A stretch of DNA of 64,000 nucleotides from Clavaria fumosa. Its lineage: Eukaryota; Basidiomycota; Agaricomycetes; Agaricales; Clavariaceae. Below the pieces are notes generated by a model. It saw only the letters and a list, made by a program, of their open reading frames with translations. It had not been told where the DNA came from and searched no databases. Location of the stretch: positions 1,798,001 to 1,862,000 of the forward strand of contig OX637797.1 of NCBI GenBank assembly GCA_951802425.1, given 5' to 3'. Below are positions 12,243 through 22,861 of this stretch, one piece after another (the first letter of the stretch is position 1; every line of letters begins with the position of its first letter). The position numbers and the translations under genes were made by a program.

Positions 12243-12960
12243 TTACGCCGTCCACATATTCAAGGGTACATCTGGGTTGAGGCGTGAAGACCAGTCATGC
12301 TCAATCTGATCGAGAGACAACGGGTAATGAGTAGGTGAAGGCATCTAAGCAGTGTAAGCCACATCAAGGTATGTGCAACGGGGCGGACACGGTAAATACC
12401 TGATCTTCGTTGGCCGAAATGGCGGACGAACCGGCACCGTCTTGATCGAAATTCTGCATTGTCCGATACCACTCGCCGTCCCACGCGGAAACGATCGAGG
12501 TTGTCGAAGCATCTCGCCCATCAACTCGGGCTTCGAGCCCGGACGTTGGAAGAAGGGACACCTCTTGTCCCCATGCCTCGATATCCTCAAAAAAAGGCAC
12601 CCCGTGCTCATCACAAAGCGACCAAGCTTGACGTGAGCCGGCAGCGACATGGGCTGGGTGACGCGACTGGCAAGCCGTGGTGTCGCCGTCGAGAGCGTTG
12701 GGTGGGGTCGCAGTTGGGCGGTAACGAGATCCAGGGATCAATGCGCCCGAAGGCTCTGCGTATTTGCACCGTTTACCGTATTTCTTGCATCTTTTGCAAC
12801 GAGCACCCGGCCACCTTTGCATACACTTCGAAGAAGTCAGTGGTGCGATCACTTGGAGGAGCTAGAGAGGTTGACAAAAATTTACCTTCTTCTTGGAATC
12901 TTGACAGTGTACGCAAGCTTTAGATGCACGCCTGCCGGTCGAATGCTTAAAGAGCGGCAT
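12243..12960 (-). CDS. Small Zn2Cys6 (binuclear zinc cluster) protein B
   Basis: Predicted protein of about 200 residues in three exons. Exon 1 encodes MPLFKHSTGRRASKACVHC and a basic run. Exon 2 begins at the third Cys with CMQRWPGARCKRCKKYGKRC. Spacing CX2CX6CX8CX2CX6C and the intron directly before Cys3 are identical to gene A about 1 kb downstream. A third exon follows a GTATTT donor and ends in LNMWTA. The zinc cluster implies nuclear DNA binding, but no activation or dimerisation domain is recognisable and the protein is very short for this class. A TATAAAAG element about 40 bases upstream supports the start. It may be a minimal regulator or a partner or competitor of gene A; that is inference. 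Confidence 0.85.
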
Positions 12961-12994
12961 ATTGAGGTGTCTTGCAAAGAAAAAGTTCCGAACG

Positions 12995-13002
12995 CTTTTA
13001 TA
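12995..13002 (-). promoter_or_regulatory. TATA box of zinc-cluster gene B
   Basis: TATAAAAG on the minus strand, 35-42 bases upstream of the ATG at 12960. It is preceded further upstream by a long purine-rich (minus strand) tract at about 13047-13135. Confidence 0.65.
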
Positions 13003-13046
13003 ACGCATCTCCATTCAATCCATGGACCATTCCAAACGCCGATCCC

Positions 13047-13135
13047 CACTTTTTTCTTTCCTTTTCTTTGCCTTACTCTCTTTTTTTTTTCTTTTACATT
13101 TTCTTTTACATTTTCTTTCCTTTTCCTCCCCGCTT
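13047..13135. repeat. Polypyrimidine/polypurine tract
   Basis: Almost uninterrupted T/C on the plus strand, with repeated TTTTACATTTTC units and a 12-T run. It sits just upstream of the TATA box of zinc-cluster gene B, where such tracts often keep fungal promoters free of nucleosomes. Confidence 0.7.
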
Positions 13136-13875
13136 TGTTGGATCGACTTCCACGAAAATCTTGCTGGCGTGGCAAATGAAGAATGATGGGTCGCCACGCG
13201 ACTTCGGTGATGAGAGGGGAAATTCTTAGGTAGCTCGGAAATTCCGGACATAAGAAACCCAGGCTAAGAGATTCCATATAGAGATCTTGAGCGTCTACCA
13301 TCCAGCTTGGTTGTGCAACCAAACCGATTTGAGAAGGATTCTCGTGTCACAAAGTGGAGAACTTACGTTTGAGATTGGCGTGGGCACGGAAAAGTGTCAG
13401 CTGGCTCGAGGCGTGAGGGCTGCCGACGTGGCATGCACGGGTCCGCCATTTTACATAAAATTGACGCAAAATCGAGCACAGATTTGATTCGCCTTGCCGA
13501 GACGGTGCGTGGGCTATGAGAAGCCTATATAAAAAAAGCCTACTGCGCAGCTTTGCATCGAAAAAGAAGTGGACAGCGGCAGGTGCAAGTCGACCGGCAA
13601 AAGGATCCGAAAACGATACAGCGTAAGCCAGCAGGCGCTATCAGATGCAGATGCGAGAACCATTCGTATTTGGAAAGCTCCACGACATTGGTGGATGCCC
13701 TGCCTGGTTCCCGTTCGTCACTGTCTAGTCCAGGGTGGGGGAGTGTTGAGCGACGATTCAGTAGGTCACTAACGACTGTGTACGTAAAGGTATGCAAGTG
13801 GTGTACCAATTCGGCAATTCGAATCTCAGGTGTGAAATGGGGAGTACAATAATACGCGCTGTGCTTCATTGCATT
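13136..13875. other. Intergenic region with an orphan plus-strand TATA element
   Basis: Contains TATATAAAAAAA at 13526-13537 on the plus strand. Open frames follow at 13553-13852 and 13569-13772, but they have no recognisable similarity. A small unrecognised transcript is possible; otherwise this is upstream sequence of zinc-cluster gene B. Confidence 0.35.
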
Positions 13876-14874
13876 TTACAGGGAGAGATAGTCCAGGACC
13901 TCCTCTTCGCTCAGCTTTCTAAAGGTTGCTTTAGGCCGGCCAAAATTAATGTCTGTCGGCTCCGCCTCGAGCTCTTCCGCAGTGGGCACGGTCACCACGC
14001 CAAGTTCGATGGTCTTCTCCGACAACTGGCCCTCGAAGCCTTCCTTAAGCGTCAAAAGAGCTGTGTGGATGGCATCCTCAAGGCTGATATCATCGTTGTA
14101 GCTGATTGGCGAGTCGGCAAGGATTAAGGTCCGTTCATGTCAATTTGGCAATCAGGAGGAACGTGCGACAGACTAACCGTTTCTCTAAAAATGTTTTGGC
14201 GTTCGACATATTCTTTCCAATGGCACTCGCTTTCCAAGCCCAGAACGAACCGGAAGGATCTACTTGATATAAGCTTGCACCACGATTCATATCCCATCCT
14301 GCCACGAGTAACGAGACACCATATGGACGGACTCCACTGGAGGGGTTTGTGTTAGCGCTGAACGATAACGGAGATACTGTTTTATATATACCCGCGTTGC
14401 GTCGCCTGTTGCATCATGGTAGCGATTTCTTGCGTCAGAACACGGGTGGGAGGATACTCTCCGTAGACTTTCCAATATGCTTGGGCACTCTTCCGCGCTC
14501 TGGAAACCAACACGCGAAAGTCTGGACCCATGCCAGAGTATACCATGCCAATGTTGGGACAGATTGTGACGACTTTATCGAGCATCGAGTCGTCTATTAG
14601 GATTGACGACTTCTTCTTCTCGGCGGCGATAACGATCCCATTCGACGCTGTACTGGCAGTTATCGCGAGTTTCCTTCGGATCTATTTCCCAAGCGCTTAC
14701 CCTTTATCCCGAGACTCGTGGTGCCCTGATTAACCGCCGCTAATGCATGCTCAATCTGAACTAGTTTTCCGCTCGGTGAGAAGACTGTGAGCGAGTAGCT
14801 ACGAGGCGTAAGAGCGCATCCAAATTGACCAGTGAAAAGCTAAACCTGTATGCACCACCGAACTCGGAATCCAT
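13876..14874 (-). CDS. PRE8: 20S proteasome subunit alpha type-2
   Basis: One of seven alpha subunits forming the outer rings of the 20S proteasome. Spliced sequence runs colinear with human PSMA2: [20 protein letters not shown] at the N-terminus (the alpha-subunit gate signature), [46 protein letters not shown], the substrate-channel face [17 protein letters not shown], and a C-terminus ending in [10 protein letters not shown]. Length is the usual 240-250 residues. The start [10 protein letters not shown] is carried by a short first exon whose junction (AG|GTTTAG ... CTCGTAG|C) restores the family frame. The PI31 gene at 39 kb encodes a regulator of the same particle, but the two are not adjacent. 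Confidence 0.95.
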
Positions 14875-15565
14875 CAGCAATTGCGAGACCAACTGTGGGC
14901 AGAGATATGAAGGAGGCCACTTCTGCAAGTGGGACGCGTGTCTCTTATTTGGCTTTATTGATCTGGTGCCGGAGCACCGCGGGCCGATAGCTCCGCGAGA
15001 TGCCATAGCCCTCAGCACAGTTCGAAGTCAATTCCGCCTATGCATAGACGGGTAGGACCCAACTTTGGAGTTATAAGAATTAGAACAAATCGATACGAAG
15101 CCTCTATCTGGTAGCTGTATCCATTTGCCTTCCAGTGAGTCGTAGAGTCAAAATCAAGATTCGCGTGACGCGTTTCCCCAGAGACTAAAGTACTAAAGAC
15201 TCGCAAAATGTGTGTACCCATATTAGCGATCCAGGTATATGGCGCCGAGTCAAGACCGTGATCGGTTGGATATTGACATGATCAATCACAGGACCTTACT
15301 GTAAGGGAATTTGATCGGGGAGTGGTGGCTTCTGTTTTCCTATCGTTTAGGTGCGCTCAATCTGCGCGGAGGAAGAGTTTGTCAAGATCGTCAGTGCTCG
15401 CTGGTTGGAAAGTCTTCTACCAGATCCTGGATCCTGGATTTCAATAAAGACAGCATTTTCTCTGTCATTCGCGTCATTTGTGTAAGGGACAATGACAGAC
15501 AAATGAATGGATCCATAGGTCTGTGCTTAGTGTACAAATAAGACATGTTCCAAGACAAGTGGCAT
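14875..15565. other. Intergenic region between PSMA2-like gene and SSU72
   Basis: About 690 bases that serve as promoter of the proteasome gene. A spliced plus-strand frame can be drawn from about 15208, but it has no conserved features and I do not call it. Confidence 0.4.
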
Positions 15566-16659
15566 CTAATAATACGCAACAGAATGCAGAATGCTATGAG
15601 GATGTTGGTCTTGCTGATCCTGCAGAATCTTATCGATATCTTCATCAATATCAGACGATGCCTCGATCTAAACTCCAGATTGCTCAGCCAGCGAACAATT
15701 AGGATTTAGGGCATATAATACGCACCGCGGCCGCGAGGTCGAGCATAGCCTTGCCAGCAATTTGTGCCTCTTCGTGATTGTCTTTGATCTCGATATTGAT
15801 GATATGTACTGGCCGATTAGCCTCTCCGCCTCTTACTAAAAGATCTGCCCAGATATCAGGCCACGTTATACAAAAAATAACTATAAAAAACAAAGGAAAA
15901 TCTCACCGTCACATACGGCATCGAAACAACGTTCCTCGCAGGTTATGACTACGTCGGCAATCGCTTTGCTTTCTTGCCATCGTTCCGGCGCAAGCTTGAT
16001 TTGCCGATTGCGGTCCAGCATCTGCAGCAGTCCATTTGCGGTATATCTGATAGAAGACTGAGCTCAAGCACAATCTGACTCCGTTGATAATAAGAATACT
16101 GACAATCGAGGATCTTTGGAGTTGAGTTCCTCATATATGGCATTGTACGGCGTACCGAAAGGATATATGTTTGGTTTCTCCAGCGAAGGCCCTGGCAAAC
16201 GGACAGCGGATCCAGTCCCGGAGGAAATGACCCGATAACCTGCTTTGCTTCACTCAGTCGTGTCATTGCGGGTCTCAGGGCGGATCGCAAAGAGAGAACA
16301 CCAACGCTAATACGAAGTGGCCCTCCATTGACCGATTCTAAGTTAGCATGATGTGAGAGTGCGTTGCATTTGTGAAGGAATGCAGATGCCCGAACCTGGT
16401 TGCTCGCACAAACGACGCAGAATAAGGGGCGTGACTTGTAGGGCAGCACAGTCTGCGTCGGGCGAGCGGTATGAGGGACCACTCCCTGAATTTCTTGGGG
16501 CGCAACAATTGTAACTGTAGAATGCTGTGGTTTAACATCCCATGGGGTCCCGTTCTCTGTGGTTTGCTGTACTGGAAGTGTTTGCGAATCTTGTGCTAGT
16601 CTTTGAAGTCGAGGATCGGCTCGAGCAAGACGGGGATCTCGCACCCTTCGAGGATCCAT
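15566..16659 (-). CDS. SSU72: Ssu72 RNA polymerase II CTD phosphatase with N-terminal extension
   Basis: Removes phosphate from Ser5/Ser7 of the polymerase II C-terminal repeat and works in 3'-end processing. After splicing, the active-site loop reads FCVVCASNQ joined to NRSMEGH, giving the C-x5-R-S phosphatase signature. Then come [53 protein letters not shown] and [19 protein letters not shown], and a C-terminus near [20 protein letters not shown], all family hallmarks. Unlike the short yeast and human proteins, about 80 residues precede the catalytic domain. They begin with a run of D-P-R motifs ([20 protein letters not shown]). An upstream in-frame Met at 16707 exists, but 16659 starts the conserved-looking DPR segment. 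Confidence 0.94.
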
Positions 16660-19600
16660 TGAATGTAAATCAGGCAGGGACCTGACAAGAAGAAAAGATT
16701 TGAGCACGTCTTGGAGATATTGGAACCGACATAGCGAAGAAACTATTTCAGCAGTATCTCGAACACTTTAGGTCTTCGTCTTGACCCAGCGTTCTTCATG
16801 GAACGCGAGTCAATTAAGATTCCACTCTAAATCATCCTATGAGAGAAGCCAAAACGAAACAGAATTCACCTCCGCTGTATTCCGCGTTTTCTGAGGGTAG
16901 CTGGTTGTTGCAACAGACGGGCGCTTGTTTAACTTCGATGTCGCAGCGCAACAAAGACAAACTGTCATCAACAATCCTTTTCAATTCTGATGGGTCGTCG
17001 GAGCCGGAAAAGGACACTGATAGATATAGGAGCAGGTCCCCCGGCCTCCGCTGGAGAACGTCTTTAGCTCACGGTGCCCTACTTGCAGGGTTGGCACGCA
17101 TACAGTGCAGCTGTAATCACCGATTCGCTTCTTGTGACACAGGCCTTGTCGACTGCGCTAAAAGTCGGCGCTCCGCGCTTTGCGCGATCGAAATCGACTA
17201 TTCCGCCCTGCACAAGAATTGGGGGTTCGATACCGCGCGAGGCTTTCGGGCAAGATCCGTCCAGAAGTCACCCACTGCTTTTGCACACCGCATTTGCACC
17301 AGCGCTGGAGCTTTTCCGACTTGTAAGGTCGTCGCCCGCACTTCACGCGTGCCTACGGTTATTGGCCATTTGGTAAGCCTCAGTCGAACCCCAATTCCTG
17401 GTCACCCTCTTGTATAAGGTAGACTCAGGGTCTGATGGCGAGACCAATGATCCGCGCAGCTCTTATCGAGTCCCCACACATACATTCTCGTTACGTTGAC
17501 CGCCTCAATTTCTGAAACATGCCTTGAAACAAGTTGTCTTGACCCCTTTTTTCTTATGAGCACGTTGAGCTCGATGATTTGGCGTCTGCTCTTCACCCTT
17601 TCCCTCGAATCATTCACGTTGCACAAGCGTTACTGGGTTACACGATGCAAGAATGCACAAGAGACCACGCCGGGCTCAATCCCCATTTGACAACGTATCT
17701 TTGTTGAGAAGATCTGTATGAAACTGTGTGTGGTCATGGAGGCGAACAAATTGTCCTAAGGAATTCAACGTCATAGTCATTAATTGGTTTGACCCATCCA
17801 TGGGCCCTAACGGTGGACATCGTGGCCTTGGCAAGGGTGGTCTCACAGAATGTCGCCGCAAGGATTACATGCTCATTGCTGAAGCATTTCCGACTCAGAT
17901 GCGGTCCTGGATGCGCCACACACCTCACCGCCTTTCTTTCTAGCATGGACTAAATGCCTGACGAATTCAAGCAGAGCTGTTCTACCAAAGAGGACAACAA
18001 TGTCCGCAAAGTGTCATTAGTGTATGTTCGTCCATTTCTATGACAAGAAAGACGGTGGAAACGCCACTCTCTGCCTCAAACAAGGACGTGGAGTCTTGTC
18101 TACCGCCGAAGGAACAGAACACCTCGACAAACGCGATCGAGGCGAGGATACGGGTACACAGTAACCCATATCATGTCCTTTGCGGAGAAAATTTGATCTC
18201 CACCCACGACGGTACTCGGTTCACGGCCGGCACGTGCGCCCAAATTTGGTTCAAACTAAGGTTCACCAGTTGTCGTGTCCCTGGCAAACGGACTGGGGCT
18301 TGCTGATGCCACGGAATATTGGCGGCCATGATGCCTAAACAGCATCCTAAATCCGAGAAAGAGCGTAAACGTCTTCACTTCCCTGCAACTTTTCATTCAT
18401 TCGTTCATTGCAGAGGCCAGCGCAGGAAACCACCGTTAAACCGCAGGGCGGAACATTTTCCAGACCTGCTTCATTTCCAATCACGCGCTTTCAATTTCGC
18501 CGGAACGCGAGAAACTCTACCTGACATGCTTGCAGCCCTTATTCCTGGACATGGGCGATCTCGATATTTGCCTTCACATCATCGTCGGAGGATATATCAG
18601 CCCCAAAACATCAATCAAAAATGGGGAGCAGGTCGTCACGCAAACGCGTGTCAGTCAGGGCCAGTAGCTTGCGCAGAAATTGAGGGTCGCAATTTGAAAT
18701 TATTGGGGTTTTTCGTGGCCGCCCACTGGCCACCCGCAAGTCTTTGACTGTCCAGTGTCTCTCGTCCGGTTCCAGGCGATTTGTTTTCTCCAGCCGGTCC
18801 ATGTCCTTTTAGTCGCTTCGCTTGCACGCTTTTTCGAGTTGTTAGTGCTACCCTTGGACTGGCTGGGCCCACTCGCTGGTGCTGGCGCCGACTTCTTTAC
18901 GTTTAACCCTGCCCGCCACCCGACCCCACGTGCCGAAACGTGTGGACAGGCGTTGGATTACACACACGTCGCAGCGGAAGTTTCACGAGGGCCTTGCGGC
19001 AAAATACAGCTCTTCGTCGTGTCTGGAGCCAGGCTGGTTTACCAAAGGGGCAGGCGACTTGCACTCGACGCAGGAGCAAAGGTTCATTGCCGCCCAGTCA
19101 CTCCACTTTTAATGCCTGACCCTGTGAACCTCCCCCGCATGTCCGTTTGCTCGTCGGAAACGAATTGAAATGACGCCTTGGTGCGAGAGGCCGTGCCCGT
19201 GCCCTTCACCCATCTTTTTTTCTCAACCTCAACGCTGGTGTCGAAGGTCAACTTCTTGTAACATCAAGGCCACACAGCTGCGTCCTGACCAGCGTTGAAC
19301 TGTGGCTGGGAGAGCCGAGGAGTCTTCTCAAACACGTAAAGCAATAACCAACACGTGGATTAAAATAGAAAATTCCAGGGCTCTTTTACGAGTTATCTTG
19401 AGAGCGACATGTTGAGTGTTCTGCGCTTAGGACATTCTGTTGCTCTGAATAGGACACCTTGGCCACTGGTTTGTCTTGTCTGAAGACATGGAAGTTTCTT
19501 CTTTCTGGGTCCTTGACTGTCGATATTTGTCTGAATACCTCGCACCGTGGCTACAATTGGCCGCTATGATAACTAGGCCTTCGATTCATGATGCTTTTCT

Positions 19601-19691
19601 TACATTACAGTTCGACGTAACACAAAGGGAGCTGTAATCCACGCCCTGATTTAGCACACATATTTTACTCTTATTATCTCGACTTCAGACT
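16660..19691. other. Gene-poor region without recognisable genes
   Basis: Three kilobases with no family I can identify on either strand. There are moderately long frames (16839-17417, 17074-17376, 18319-18747, 18755-19168 plus; 18611-18802 minus), but no conserved motifs and no convincing chain of exons. The frame 17074-17376 looks protein-like (MPYLQGWHAYSAAVITDSLL) and its extension upstream is broken by an in-frame TAG, as in a decayed gene. A minus-strand stretch near 18690-18870 encodes basic, Trp-containing text reminiscent of transposase-derived proteins, but too little remains to name it. Confidence 0.4.
17005..17376 (+). pseudogene. Possible decayed reading frame of unknown origin
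   Basis: One frame reads coherently from about 16990 and again from 17074 to a stop at 17376, with a single TAG near 17065 between the parts. The composition (Ala/Leu-rich, SKSTIPPCTRIGGSIPREAF) is protein-like, but no domain is recognised. A competing frame over the same bases, 16839-17417, is uninterrupted. Either may be chance. Confidence 0.2.
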
Positions 19692-20716
19692 TCAAACATT
19701 GAGAGGCGTAGTCCTCAAGTACGGCTGGAGAAATGTTAGTGCGCCAAGACATCAAAGTAATGACTTCAGCACTGACTTTGTGAACAGTGTGCTTGGGGAA
19801 GATCTTCTTGGCCTCTTCATTGGACACCGCAGGATGAACGATGACGTCCTCTCCCTTTTTCCAGTTGACTGGAGTTGTGACACGGTGCTTGTCGCCAATT
19901 TGCAGGGCTATTAAATACGTAGGTTCAGTCGAGATGATCCATCACTACGACTAGAGTCTACAGCCAACGTACAATCAACCACGCTGGCAGCAGAGAATTC
20001 AGAGATGTCAAAGATGCTTTTAAAGTATGGGAGAGCTTACCGAAGGATCTCATCGAAGTTACGACCAGTCGAGGCCGGGTACGAGATCATGAGACGAATG
20101 ATTTTCTTGGGATCGATTATGAAGACAGTGCGGACCTGCGTCGATCGTGCAACGTTTCTGTCAAACGTACTCATTGACCGATGGAACAGCAATGTGCCTC
20201 ACAGTGAAAGGCAGACCCTTTGCGTCTACGTTAGTGGCATCCTGCTGGTCCAGCATGTCATAGAGCACTGAGACTTTTCTTTCCTCATCTGCGATCTAGA
20301 GATCGATGTCAAACTCGCGAAGGTGGCTTTGTTCGTTGTGTAACTCACGATGGGGAATTGCAGATTGCAAGCAGTCCCAGATTTGGCCGTGCCCCACTCG
20401 TTGATGTCGTGGATCCACTTCTTATGATCACTCAGATTGTTGGCGGAGATGCCAATAACTTTCACGCCCCTCTTCTTGAACTCGTCGGAGAGGCGAGCAA
20501 CCTCTGCAAGCTCGGTCGTGCAGACAGGGGTAAAATCGCCCGGGTGCGAGAACAGAATAGCCTATTAGGTGTATTCCGTGAAGGTTGAGAGGAGATCGGA
20601 TCGGTAACATGTTGGGCGTACCCAGGAATTGTCGAGCCATTTGTGGAATTTGATAGGACCCGTAGTGGTCTCGGCTTCAAAATCGGGGGCAACACTTCCA
20701 AGGCGAAGAGAAGGCA
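19692..20716 (-). CDS. 1-Cys peroxiredoxin (Prx6 type)
   Basis: Thiol peroxidase that reduces hydrogen peroxide and organic peroxides. It starts [20 protein letters not shown]. The peroxidatic Cys sits in [15 protein letters not shown], the 1-Cys/Prx6 form of the motif. Further family features are [36 protein letters not shown], and [20 protein letters not shown] with [11 protein letters not shown]. The end is VHK joined across an intron to [10 protein letters not shown], the standard Prx6 C-terminus. At about 220 residues it is full length. At least five introns were inferred. No targeting presequence is visible, so it is probably cytosolic. A TATAAAAG element lies 73-80 bases upstream. Confidence 0.94.
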
Positions 20717-20788
20717 TTTTCGGCAGGAGTCGTGGATGTAGTAGTCGATGATCAGGGAGAGACTCCTAATTGTCAGCAAAAGGCCCCA

Positions 20789-20796
20789 CTTTTATA
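20789..20796 (-). promoter_or_regulatory. TATA box of the peroxiredoxin gene
   Basis: TATAAAAG on the minus strand, 73-80 bases before the ATG at 20716. The divergent region to Ufe1 also contains a TCCATCCATCCATCCA run (20857-20872). Confidence 0.5.
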
Positions 20797-21264
20797 CATC
20801 TTCACCATATGACTTCTCACGACATGGTGGAAATATGGCGTGCTCAGTGGTCTCGATCCATCCATCCATCCACGACCAATTAACTGTTCCTGGAGTACTC
20901 CAGGAAGAAATTGTTTCAAGGAAGTGATGATGCAGAGCTGAAATTGATGGACTGATTTCTCATGCCGAACGGGGCGGGTCCCGGTCCGCCTTCTGATGGA
21001 GTGCAAGCGAATGCAATCTGATCAGCATGCGCAGAATTGGGGCTCTTGATTAAACCCGCGACAACTCCGTGAAACGGGCGACTGATCATTTTGAATTTTT
21101 GGATTGAAATTGGAAAGCTTGAGTGAGGTTTGCAGTCACGGTGCCACGTGTCAAGCACGGGACTGCGTGCCTGCTGCCCTGATGATCTCTATCCCCCACG
21201 TAGCAGGCTCATACACATAGCTCCTCGTCAGCTCAATCCCCTGGCCTCATATATATATATATAT
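20797..21264. promoter_or_regulatory. Divergent promoter region, peroxiredoxin / Ufe1
   Basis: About 470 bases with a short TCCA microsatellite and, at its right end, an (AT)n run of 18-19 bases (21248-21266) that runs directly into the Ufe1 start codon. No gene was seen. Confidence 0.5.
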
Positions 21265-22677
21265 ATGGCCGTTAGTAATCGAACCTCCGACTTCCAGCAA
21301 GCTCTCAAAGAACGCCGAAACGCGTCCAATGAGTCGAACAAACGCCGCAAACTCGCGAAGTCGAAACCGGCGAGTAGTGGCGGCGGACGTTCTCAGGCTA
21401 CGCTCGGAAGGGAATATATTGCAGAGGCGTACGTTATAGTACGTCCTGCCTACCCCCCAGAACGTGGTGACAACACTCATCTTCCCTTACACCACGTTGA
21501 ATCCAGCTCGACCACGTCAACACCCTCAGGACAATGCTAGCGAATATTCGGAAACCCTACCTGAACGTGGAGGCTCGAGGTGGCATACCCTTATCACGGC
21601 AATCGTCTCGAAGCATGGATCTTTCCCATAACTATCCCGATTCATCATGGTCAGGCATACGTCACCTCACGAATGAGGAGCGTGACCAAATCGACCTGCA
21701 AGCGCGTGTCATCCTCAGCCGTTGCGCAGATCGAGTCAAAGAGATGGAGGCTCTCGAAAAGCGTACGCACTATCCCTTCTTTGGTCATTTGACCCCCTCG
21801 TACAGCAAAGGAATTCACATTTTCGTTTTCCCTTCAAATAATAACATTGTTTTTCTCCTATCTTCTTTGTTTGTCTTTTCCATTTTCTCCAGGGCGCGCT
21901 CAATTGGTGGCGACTCAGGTGAATCCACTGGCGAGGTGGCTGCCATCACTGTTGCTACGAGATGAGTCGACCATCTCGTCGAATTTCGTCGCCGTCCACC
22001 ACTCTAGCATCACTTGGTATCTCAACCGTCGCCTGGCAGAGACAAGCCAGACTCAGAAGGAGATGCAAGAAGAGCGGGTTAAGCGACAGCTGGAGAGGAC
22101 TCGGTCGCTGGGCTCCGGTGCTGCTCGAGAAGCGATGACTATCGGTATCGAAGAACCACTCAAGGTTATGCCACCGCCCAGCGAGGGCACGAGCAAAGGG
22201 AGCTGGCTTGAAGGGGCGTCGTCCACTCTGGCATCAGGCTTGGCCGCCACTATCGGTGCCGGTGCCTCCTCGTCGCGCGTGACTGTGACTGTGCCTCCTC
22301 CACCCTCTCTCGGTGTCGACGTGGACGAAGATGACGAAGACGACGAGATTGAACTGTCACAGTCCCAGATTCTCCAGTTCGAGACTGAGAATGCAAGCAT
22401 CTTGCGTGCGGCGCAGGACACGCTGGAATCGGTCCAGCTCGCAGAGTCGCGGCTATTGGATATTAGCGCGCTGCAGATGGAGCTGGTTTCACACCTCACG
22501 CGACAGACAGAGTTGACGGATCAGCTTTTTGAGGACGCCATCGCTACCACGTCGAGCGTGGAGCAAAGTAATGTCCAGCTTCGCGAAGCTAGGAGACGAG
22601 CTAAAGATGGCAGGATATTTATCCTTGTCTTTCTCGTCGGTGCTAGTCTATCCCTGCTATTTCTGCATTATTATTGA
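21265..22677 (+). CDS. UFE1: ER t-SNARE Ufe1 / syntaxin-18
   Basis: Q-SNARE of the endoplasmic reticulum that receives Golgi-derived COPI vesicles. The N-terminus reads MAVSNRTSDFQQALKERRNA, as in the syntaxin-18 N-terminal domain, followed by MLANIRKPYLNVEARGG and a helical segment LTNEERDQIDLQARVILSRC. The C-terminal SNARE helix (LQFETENASILRAAQDTLES through ATTSSVEQSNVQLREARRRA) precedes a single membrane anchor, IFILVFLVGASLSLLFLHYY, with only a few residues after it, the classic tail-anchored form. A Pro/Ser-rich and acidic linker (about 22140-22350) lies between the parts. Three exons were inferred. The start codon is the end of an (AT)n microsatellite. Confidence 0.9.
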
Positions 22678-22861
22678 TTTAAATGAGCAAACGTTGATAG
22701 TCCTTGCTAGAATCATTCCACAGCATTATCGTACAGCTTCCAGCGAGCCTCGTAATTCTAGAATTGTGATCGCGGTGTGAAGAGCCATTGTTTTCGAGAG
22801 CTTGAGATCCTGTTACGTGTCACGTGAATCTTCACCGCGCGCGTCCACCGTGGACTGAGGT

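Noticed and set aside
15208..15460. Spliced plus-strand frame MCVPILAIQ joined to DLTVREFDRG
   Set aside because: A donor, branch site and acceptor can be drawn, but the product resembles nothing and is likely chance.
18690..18870. Minus-strand text resembling a transposase-derived protein (SKKRASEATKRTWTGW)
   Set aside because: Only a short piece is present, without terminal repeats or catalytic motifs.
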